NCBI RefSeq assembly: GCF_030272615.1
Contig: NC_081408.1
Span: 200,968,341-201,032,340, forward strand
Origin: Cryptomeria japonica
Taxonomy: Eukaryota > Streptophyta > Pinopsida > Cupressales > Cupressaceae
Length of the DNA: 64,000 nucleotides
Direction: 5' to 3'
The position numbers and the translations under genes were made by a program. The notes beneath the pieces were generated by a model. The model saw nothing but the letters and a program-made list of their open reading frames with translations. It searched no databases and was not told where the DNA came from. Shown here in pieces: positions 56,590 through 64,000 of the stretch (position 1 is its first letter; each line of letters opens with the position of its first letter).

Positions 56590-57448
56590 TCATGAGGAGA
56601 AGTCATCAGGCAATTTAGGGTCAGATTTAAGCTTGAGTGCAGGTTTGCATGAGTTTTTCTCATGATTTTGAGGTGATAAGGCTTGATTTTGAAGCCTATT
56701 TTGGTGGCTTTTCATTTCTGCTCGAGGATCAGTTTTGAGAGAAGATATTTTCAGTGGGGGTTCACCATCAGTCATTCTAGAGTCATCTTTCCTCTATGTT
56801 TTGGAAGGTTTTTTGTATAAAGGGAACAAGTTTTATCTTTCTTCTCCATTTCTTGATCATTCTCTTGCTAGTTTTAGTAGAGAATACATTCTTGTAGCTC
56901 CTGTGCAGTTTTATGACAGAATATTGAATAAAATTATCAGCTTATGCCTTATCTTTGGAGTTAATTTTCCTATTCATGATTGAGAGCTAGTTTATTGTGT
57001 TATTGTTTAGATAACCTTAAATTTTTCTATCTCATTTGTATGTCACAGGTTGTGCATTGTGATAAATTGGTTCATTTGGTTGATTCTGAAAGTTTTTCTT
57101 TCCTTTCAATTTCTTGAAGTTTAAATCCTTTGCATGAAATATTTTTGTGCTATGAACCAAAAGTCTATTTGTGTAGATTAGTGTTTTTAGGAGTGTATTT
57201 CTGTCATTTTCAGATATCATATTGATGATTCACCTTAGTTTAGCATTCGCAAAGTCTTTCTAGTTTCATTTTTAGTTTCATATCCCTTTTCTTGGTAAAG
57301 AATTTAGAGTTATTTGTAGGGAACCAATCCTTCATCTCAAGGTTAATTCTCACTATAGGCAACCCACAGGCCTGAGAATTATCCCATGTGTCACCAAGTT
57401 GCTTGATCTTTTAGCTTGTGCATTACAGGTACAATTTGAGTGACAATA
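56590..57448. other. Right part of the Mutator-like insertion
   Basis: A minus-strand frame at 56775-56590 (MTDGEPPLKISSLK..., 61 codons) has a protein-like composition but no match I know. A CACAGGTT junction near 57045 and ATTACAGGT near 57423 resemble splice acceptors on the plus strand. Nothing firm. Confidence 0.3.
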
Positions 57449-57954
57449 GAAACCTTTACACCGGTAGCCAGAATTGAAGCAGTTAGACTAATTTTTGCAT
57501 TTGCTCCTCATAAGAACTATAAAGTTTATCAAATGGATGTAAAATGTGCATTTTTGAATGCAGATCTTGAAGAAGAAGTTTACATTGAACATCCTGATGG
57601 ATTTTCATTAACAAATGTTAAGGATATGGTTTTCAGGTTAAGGAAAGCTTTATATGGATTGAAGCAAGCTCCCAAAGCTTGGTATGCTAGACAGGATAAA
57701 TATCTTTTAAAGCTTGGATACACAAAAGGTAATGTTGATAGCAATTTATATTACAAAATCACCAATGATGACATTTTAGCTATTTAAGTATTTGTGGATG
57801 ATATCATTGTTGGAGGCGAAGAAGAGTTATGTAAAGACTTTGCTAACAAGTTGTATGAAGAGTTTGAAATGTCTATGATTGGAGAGATAATTTTTTTTTA
57901 GGTTTGTAGATTTCTCAAACAGATAAAGGTATATTCATATGTCAAACAAAATAC
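57449..57954 (+). pseudogene. C1 reverse transcriptase, catalytic part
   Basis: ETFTPVARIEAVRLIFAFA, YQMDVKCAFLNADLEEEVYIEHP (first catalytic Asp) and ALYGLKQAPKAWYAR come in order to 57786. A TAA follows, then FVDDIIVGG (about 57791-57817) with both catalytic Asp of the FVDD motif. A second stop and a T run (57890-57900) break the thumb region. Confidence 0.9.
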
Positions 57955-58743
57955 TTGAAGGAACTGTTGAAGAAATTTGGTATGGAAAACTCCAAACTGG
58001 TAAGCACTCCTATGACTACAACAAATAAATTGACATTAAAGGATGATTCAGCTCCTTTAAATCTGACAAGGAACAAATCTATGATTGGAGGATTACTATA
58101 TTTGACACAAACCAGACCTAATATAATGAATGCAGTGTGTATTGCATCAATATTTCAAATAAATCCTAAAGAAAATCATGAAAGTGTCGTAAAAAGGATT
58201 TTCCGGTACCTACAAGGCACAACAAATCTTGGTTTATGGTATCCTAAGAATGACAATTTTGAGTTGTGTGCATATATAGATGCTAATTGGGCAGGAGATG
58301 TAGATGAAAAAAAGAGTACCACTGGAGGTGCATTCCTTTTTGGTAGAAGATTAATTTCATGGATCAGCAAAAAGAAGACTTGTACATCATTATCTACAAC
58401 TGAAGTAGAATATGTTATAGAAAAAACTAATTGCACTCAGGTATTATCGATCAAGAAAATGTTGAAGGATATCAAGGTAAAAGGAAAAGAATTAATAATT
58501 ATTCATTGTGATAATTCAGCAGCAATTGATATATCAAAGAATCCAATGTTTCACTCTAAAACAAAGCATGTTTCTATTAAGTATAATTTTTTGAAAGAGA
58601 ATGTTGAAGCAAATGAAGTGAGATTGGTGTATGTGAATACTAAAAAGAAAATTGCAAACATCTTTACAAAGCCTTTGCCTAAGGAAACATTTGAATATCT
58701 CATAGAGAAGCTTGGGGTAATTTCCCCATCGACAAAGACTTGA
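57955..58743 (+). pseudogene. C1 RNase H and polyprotein end
   Basis: 262 open codons. KKFGMENSKLVSTPM opens the connection. RIFRYLQGTTNLGLWY, then CAYIDANWAGDVD with the first catalytic Asp and STTGGAFLFGRRLISWISKK follow. SLSTTEVEYV carries the Glu, HCDNSAA the next Asp, and the DIFTKPL-like motif reads ANIFTKPLPKETFEYL. All RNase H landmarks are present. It ends with a natural-looking stop 340 bp before the 3' LTR. Confidence 0.9.
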
Positions 58744-59079
58744 ATGATGAAGATTGGCATCAAACCGACAGGGACTAACAGAAAAATCTTTTTCCAACTT
58801 TGATGAAGGAGAGTTACTTCTCAAGGGGAGCAGTTAGTTGTATGTTATGTTTCGATTCTTAAACTTCTTTGGCATTTAATGTCAAAGGGGGAGAGATATC
58901 TATGGAAAAACATTGTACTTGGGGAGAGATGTATTTTTTGGTTTTGGTTGTATTTTTTTTTTTTTTGGCATAGAACATTGTATTGATCTATTTTGGGAGA
59001 TTGTTGGTTTTTGGCATTTTGTTTTTTGCACTTAGATGTTTTTCCATCTAGTGTTGCCATCAATGCCAAAGGGGGAGAT
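58744..59079 (+). other. C1 3' UTR and polypurine tract
   Basis: Repeated purine runs (TCAAGGGGAGCAG, TCAAAGGGGGAGAG) lead to the final CCAAAGGGGGAGAT before the LTR. No gene. Confidence 0.85.
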
Positions 59080-60200
59080 TGTTGGATGACTTCATCATGT
59101 GTTGCATTGGTTTTTTTATTGATGTCAACACTTATCTTTCTGGTGGTCTACATTGTTGATTTGGCACTCTGGTTATATTGGTTTATTGTTGAACCGACAC
59201 ATTATGGTCCCGACTTGAATATTGGCTTATGCATAGTCACTGGTATATGTTTCACCTGTAGCTTAGGAAGTTGATGATGACTTGTTATCATCTGGAGATC
59301 ATTTGGTTATGTCAAATTATGTCAAAGACATGGATTGGATGTTTACATTTGGTGTTTTGCTTATTGGACTAATCAGGTTCACATATTTGCATTAACCAAC
59401 AGATAGGTCTAGGTTATGGACCGGAATAAAATATCATGTTCCAGATCAACACGACACATTTTGGAAATGGTTTATTGATTGGATAATATGTAAATTTATT
59501 GAGCCGACATAATGTATCGCATCAAGAATTATTTGTAATTGATTTAAATGTAATATGTTTAGTGAGCCAACCTCATGATAAGGTCTTAGGGTTTTGTATA
59601 AATAATTGTAAGGTCTTATTGAAGATCATATTGTGGTGACTGAGTGTGTGCAAATATTGAAGATCATTATGAAGAGAAGATCCTTGTGCGAATCACATAG
59701 ATATTATCTAAAGTTTGAAGGAAAGGTTACAAGGGTGTTTGGCACTCATAGTCAGAGCTTAAACCAGTACTGAATCCAGCATTGCAGATGCTATTCTGAA
59801 GCAGTGCATTGTTATTGGATTTAACCATCCAATTGTAGTCAGTGTGACTCCTATTTTGTGATTGAGTAGTGAAATCTAGGCAGTTGGCCTTTCTGCACGT
59901 GTAGACCCTATTGTTGTATTCACATCCTATCTGCAGTAGTATCATTTGATTGTGGGTAAGGTTTCCCACGGTGGTTTTTTCCCTTACAAGGTTTCCATGT
60001 CAAAATCTACGTGTCATGTGTTGTGGATTTTGTTTCTCTTTCTGTTTCATGCATTAAGTTATACCAGTACTGCTATAACTGCTAATGTATTTTACCGATA
60101 TTAAGTTTGTTTTAAGTTGGAATAAATTGTTTTGGGTTATAATGTATTGTCAACTGATTCACCCCCCCACCCCCTCAATTGTCCTTCCATGTTCCTAACA
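59080..60200 (+). repeat. C1 3' LTR
   Basis: 1121 bp, TGTTGGATGACTTC...TTCCTAACA, followed by the TATTA target-site duplication (60201-60205). Confidence 0.93.
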
Positions 60201-60205
60201 TATTA

Positions 60206-60794
60206 TTTAGCATTTTTATGGTTCTTTTTTTGTATATATGACAGTGTGGCATGTAGACATCCACATGACATGTTGGTGTCCTAATTCTGAGACCTAAGTA
60301 GACTATTCATAAAATCTATATTTTGTTGAGCCTTTATCTCTATATAATTACAATAATTTCCAATATTTCATATATTTTTGTTATTACCACATTAGTTTAG
60401 TCTTCTTTTATTATTCGTGTATATTCCTAGCTCACCAGAGCATCAATTTAGTGAGGTAGAAAAGGTCACTTTTCTCTTTGAGGTTCATCACTTCAATGGC
60501 AGCAAATTCCCTCATCTACATTTTGGTGAGCCTAATATGAATGCCTCATGTTAGATCTTTTTCTTTTATAATTTGATTCATTCAATAAGGAATTCTCGAA
60601 AGTGATTTTGATATGTTGGGCAATGCCTTAAATGATTTCCTAGATGCATTCCCTTTCAATCAAAAGTCTTCCAAGATCAACCCATGTGTAGATTCTTCTT
60701 CCTTGGGTAGTGAAAATTTTGTAAATGTTATCATAGTGTTTTTCCACTCAAAAGCCTAAGAGACCAACTATTTATGTGATTACTATTGGGAATA
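60206..60794. other. Flank, no feature recognised
   Basis: About 590 bp AT-rich DNA between C1 and the next copia LTR. Nothing supported on either strand. Confidence 0.5.
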
Positions 60795-61705
60795 TGTTGG
60801 ATTTAGTTAAGTGTTGTCATTGATGTCAATATTGTATCCTAGTTGGAGACTTTCTTGGTTAGATCTATCTCGGTTAGTCTTGGTGATCATTTTTGTTTTG
60901 GCTATGATTCTGATCCGATATGATTAGACCTCTAGAATCAGTTTTGGATGCTTATTTTGATGGTTATATGCATTCTATATTCTGGTGGCTTCATGATTTG
61001 GTTATTGTATTTTCATATTTCTGGTTACCAACTTGCTTTTGGTTTTATCGGCTTCTAGCATTCTCGATTATCCTTACCGGTATGTTGTTTTGGTGACTTG
61101 GTTAGTGGATTTTGGGTCTAGCTGATGGATTTGGTTTCTTTCATGGTATTGGTGCTTCTTGATCATATACTAAGCATTTGGAGACTTTTCTTTGGATGGT
61201 GTGCAATTATGGTGGTCCTATTTGGATATGGTTAAACTTTCACTAAGGGTTTCTACCAACAAGTGAAGCATGTTGGATCTTGGTCTTAGCAGAATCCCTG
61301 ATGGATATAATTGTTTGGTTAATTGATTTAGGTCCATGATATGTATTGTAAATCATAATATCGGTCTAGTGGTATCATATGATGTAATTTTGTAATTATG
61401 GGTTTATGGGTTTAGGATTTAGTCAACCTTGTCAATAAGGTTGATGATATGTATTAATAGGTGACTTGCTCATGTAATTTGGATATTGATGGTTGGTTAA
61501 GTCTGCATTATCAAAGAATGATTAAATGTGAATAAATTCATACCAATAAGGTGAAGGTTTATGGAAGGTTTTGTATTACGTAGCAGACATCAATGCTTAA
61601 CTAGAACTGTATCAGACATTTGCAGATGCTACTTTCAATGTTCATTGTATTCCAGATTGTAGTCCAATGATTTTTAAAGTCAGTGAAACTTCCCTTTGTG
61701 ATGAG
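60795..61705 (+). repeat. Copia LTR, left part, interrupted
   Basis: It starts TGTTGGATTTAGTTAAGTG. Phrases near its end (GTAGTCCAATG, AGTCAGTGAAACTTCC) match the U5-side phrases of the C1 LTR. It is cut at 61705 by another element whose LTR begins there; ATGAG (61701-61705) would be the target-site duplication, but the other copy lies outside the window. Confidence 0.65.
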
Positions 61706-62596
61706 TGTTGGCATATGAACACTCCAATGAGACATTGTGTGTGACTGAAGGTTTGGTCATTTATGGCAACCTTGCAATCCTATGGCACCGACAAGACATT
61801 ATACCGGCAAAGCATTACACAGGCAACCTTGCAATCCTATGGCACCGACAAGACATTATACTGGCAAAGCATTACACAGGAAACCTTGCAATCCTATGGC
61901 ACCGGCAAGACAGTGCACCAGCTTCAGCAAGATCACTCTACACCGGCACAGGCACCGACACAGAAGAAAAGATGTATACCGGCACAGAGGCCGACAAGAT
62001 TTTTGATATGTAATATTTTGTTTATTGTTGTAAGCCAACTTGGCAAATTGTAAAATGACTCTTGTATATAAAAGAGATCATTGTAGACATTTGTATGATA
62101 TGGATAGGAAGCATAAAAAAAATTATTAGGCAGACCTAATGTGCGAATTATAGGTCAAAGGTATATGTAAAGAACATAGCAAGAACCGGTACTGAATTTG
62201 GCATTGAAGATGCTATTGTAAAGCAATACAAAATATTGGATTTGTCTAATCCTCATTGTAAGTCAGTGTGACTTCTTATTGAGCAGTGTGCTCTAGGTAG
62301 TTGGCCTTCCTGCATGTGCAGGCCCCTATTGTAAGTAATATTCTCTTATTGGCCAGTAAGTGAATATTGTGGGTCACAAATCCCACCGAGGTTTTTCCCA
62401 CACCGAGTTTCCTTGTTAAACATCTTGTGTTATGGTGTTCTTTTCATGTGGATGTTTTTGATTCTGTTAATTACATTAATTCTTGTATACTGGTATACTG
62501 TTACTTTATGTTCTGCATGCTCTATCTCAAGAAAATCTCATTACTAGTCAGATATTGATTCACCCCCCCCTCTCAGTATCTGTGGGAACCCTAAAA
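61706..62596 (+). repeat. 5' LTR of the last element
   Basis: About 890 bp. It starts TGTTGGCATATGAACAC and ends with CACCCCCCCCTCTCAGTATC...ACCCTAA beside the primer-binding site. TATA-like TTGTATATAAAAGAG near 62064. It contains a 57-bp tandem repeat. Confidence 0.8.
61765..61915 (+). repeat. 57-bp tandem repeat inside the LTR
   Basis: Units begin at 61765, 61822 and 61879 (GGCAACCTTGCAATCCTATG...). The first two are almost identical and the third is partial and diverges after about 38 bp. It lies in U3, upstream of the TATA-like box. The overlapping frames here are translations of the repeat, not genes. Confidence 0.93.
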
Positions 62597-62597
62597 A

Positions 62598-62610
62598 TTG
62601 GTATCAGAGC
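62598..62610 (+). other. Primer-binding site of the last element
   Basis: TTGGTATCAGAGC, exact plant initiator-tRNA-Met type. Confidence 0.93.
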
Positions 62611-62667
62611 CTGGTCCTCTATTTTTAGAAGCCTAATAGCTTGAGGAAGATCTTGACACCGATAAAG

Positions 62668-63792
62668 ATGGAAAATATGATGAAGCAACTTGAAGGAGCC
62701 CTTACTGACTATGATGCAGAGAAGTTGAAAAAAATCAAATTAGTAGATGATTCAAAAGCAGCTCAGGACATACTTCAAGAAAATCTTACTGTTACAACAA
62801 ATAAGAGAAGAGAACTTTGTGATAAATTGCAAAATCAGAATGATGAAAAGGAATCACTTAATGATATGATAAGCAAATTGAAACAAGAGATCATGACAAC
62901 AAAAAATGAAATGCAGGATATGACTTAGAGATTTTGCAAAGAGATTGAGGATAGAAAGAAGAATGAAGAAGAATTGACCAGAAGACTAAGTGATGTAGCA
63001 AATGAGAACACAAGACTTAGCTATGAAAATGACATGTTGAAGACAGATCTGATGCATACTCAGAATGACTCGAATGAACTAATGAGACAAAAAGAAATCT
63101 TGGAAAGGGAATTGGAAACTGCAAATCAACACAAAGAAAAATTCAAGAAAAGCTCAGAAGAACTTGGTACCTTATTGAAGAATCAAAAACCCAAAGGTGA
63201 CACTTCTAGAATTGGATTTGAAGTTGGAGAAAGATCTGGTACTGTAAATACTCAGGATCATAGCAAACTGGTAAGACCTCCTAATACTTATAAATTCAAT
63301 AGAAAATGCTTTAACTGTAATAAATATGGTCATAGGGAAAATGAATGTGGATGTAGGAATTATTAGAATATCAATCCTCCCATCGGTCAATGCTCCAATT
63401 GCAACAAAATTGGTCATAACTCTGAAAACTGTAGAATGAATGTAAGATGTTATGTTTGTGGAAGATTTGGACATTTATCAAATCAATGCAAAACACAAAC
63501 CAGCATAGGTTATGGGAAAGCTATTCAAAAAAATAATGTAACTTGTTATGTATGTAACAAGATTGGTCATATTGCTAAATTTTGTAGAAGTAAAGGTACA
63601 CTGGTAGACAACAAAAGTACTAGCTTGAAAGGTAAAGAAAAGGTTGAAGAGGTTAAGCAAGAATTTTCAAAGCAATGGATTAGAAAAGCTGATCTAAATA
63701 TTGGGGATACTCCTCCACCGGTAGGACAATATGATGCTCCACTGGCAGGACAGAGCAATGCTCCACCAACAAGAAGTTCTTCATCTAATTGA
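62668..63792 (+). pseudogene. Coiled-coil protein with four CCHC zinc knuckles (two in-frame stops)
   Basis: One frame of 374 codons plus stop from ATG 62668 (MENMMKQLEGAL), 57 nt past the primer-binding site, broken by TAG at 62926 and 63364. Residues 1-170 are mostly Lys/Glu-rich heptads, a predicted coiled coil. Then come four CCHC knuckles: CFNCNKYGHRENEC (residue 214), CSNCNKIGHNSENC (242), CYVCGRFGHLSNQC (261) and CYVCNKIGHIAKFC (293). The tail is Pro-rich. Position and knuckles suggest an RNA-binding Gag substitute, but the usual copia Gag core is absent. It could instead be a degraded or captured CCHC protein. Confidence 0.7.
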
Positions 63793-64000
63793 AGAAAATT
63801 ATCTTGAGGGTTTGACAATCTAATGACACATGTGCTATTATTCCCTCGGTTAGAGAAAAGAAGTTGAAAATCACTCATTACCGGCAAATAAAGTTAAGCT
63901 AATACATTACCGACAAGAAATTAATGTGGTAGGTAGCAGAAAAGACTTTATAAAATAAGGTTTTGGCTCCATTTCACTTCACTGAGATTCAAACTTTTAG
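63793..64000 (+). other. Unassigned sequence after the four-knuckle ORF
   Basis: Non-coding as far as seen; several TTACCGGC/ACCGACA words. The window ends here. Confidence 0.5.

Larger units (their letters stand above)
53945..57448. mobile_element. Mutator-like (Pack-MULE-like) non-autonomous insertion in C1 RT
   Basis: The insertion is defined by the interrupted RT frame. The flanks are GAAATTGTTAC (53934-53944) and GAAACCTTTAC (57449-57459), an 11-bp near-repeat consistent with a 9-11 bp Mutator target-site duplication. The ends are weakly inverted: left TATTTTCATCACAACTCAAA against right (reverse complement) TATTGTCACTCAAAT. No transposase frame. The interior holds what looks like the 5' part of an intron-containing gene on the minus strand (55998 and 54353-54276) and otherwise unassigned DNA. 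Confidence 0.5.
40188..60200 (+). mobile_element. C1: complete but decayed Ty1/copia element carrying two nested insertions
   Basis: LTRs 40188-41307 and 59080-60200 (TGTTGGATGACTTC...TTCCTAACA) are flanked by TATTA at 40183-40187 and 60201-60205. The primer-binding site follows the 5' LTR and the polypurine tract AAAGGGGGAGAT precedes the 3' LTR. Gag, protease, integrase, RT and RNase H are present in order. They are separated by N1' (43765-53485), which splits the stretch between integrase and RT, and by a Mutator-like insertion (53945-57448) inside RT. Without these the element is about 6.8 kb. Many in-frame stops show long inactivity. Confidence 0.93.
61706..64000 (+). mobile_element. Copia-type element with four-knuckle ORF, runs off the window
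   Basis: LTR 61706 to about 62596, initiator-tRNA-Met primer-binding site TTGGTATCAGAGC at 62598-62610, then a Gag-like ORF (62668-63792) and unassigned sequence to 64000. No polymerase is seen before the window ends. Whether it is autonomous cannot be decided here. Confidence 0.78.

Noticed and set aside
53945-57448. Helitron as explanation for the RT interruption
   Set aside because: No TC 5' end, no CTRR 3' end with hairpin, and a probable target-site duplication, which Helitrons lack.
61705-62053. Overlapping ORFs of about 60-102 codons
   Set aside because: All are translations of the 57-bp tandem repeat in an LTR.

Overview
The window looks like intergenic DNA of a large, repeat-rich plant nuclear genome. 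A gymnosperm is my guess, but the sequence does not prove it. Almost everything recognisable is LTR retrotransposon: Ty1/copia Gag, protease, integrase, reverse transcriptase and RNase H pieces next to primer-binding sites matching plant initiator tRNA-Met, plus Ty3/gypsy (Tat/Ogre-like) Gag and integrase pieces. I see no intact host gene, rRNA, functional tRNA or CRISPR. The only host-derived material I can argue for is a decayed plant mobile domain (PMD) gene and the 5' part of an unidentified intron-containing gene, both carried inside transposons.

Layout. 1-3339: low-information DNA with a long (TA)n microsatellite and a tRNA-derived SINE-like piece. 3340-8518: 3'-truncated minus-strand copia element (Copia-A). 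8519-12715: copia LTRs embedded in gypsy-type 3' UTR sequence. 12716-16542: a truncated gypsy LTR fused to the 3' end (integrase plus 3' UTR) of a second gypsy element, G. 16543-39899: the 3' LTR of G, split by a copia LTR (16602-17923) and by a 20.7 kb element here called N1 (18701-39425, target-site duplication GGTAT). N1 itself hosts N2 (26842-34629, minus strand, TSD GTTCC). 40188-60200: a complete but decayed copia element, C1 (TSD TATTA), hosting a second copy of the N1 family, N1' (43765-53485, TSD ATTAT), and a 3.5 kb Mutator-like insertion (53945-57448). 60795-64000: a copia LTR cut by another copia-type element whose ORF carries four CCHC knuckles and which runs off the window.

The most interesting content is the N1 family. 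It is a non-autonomous LTR retrotransposon with LTRs, primer-binding site and polypurine tract, but no Gag, protease, RT or integrase. It carries one very long Gln/Pro-rich reading frame (about 930 codons). The two copies differ by several indels that are all multiples of three, and each copy is broken once, at different places, so the ORF was probably under coding constraint. Downstream of the ORF lies a pair of small RNA hairpins that is also present, with compensatory base changes, in the 3' UTR of gypsy element G. N2 is a Gag-plus-dead-protease element that uses the same unusual primer-binding site as N1. A reasonable model is a family of parasites sharing tRNA primer and cis-acting RNA signals with an autonomous Tat-like gypsy element. 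That model is inference.
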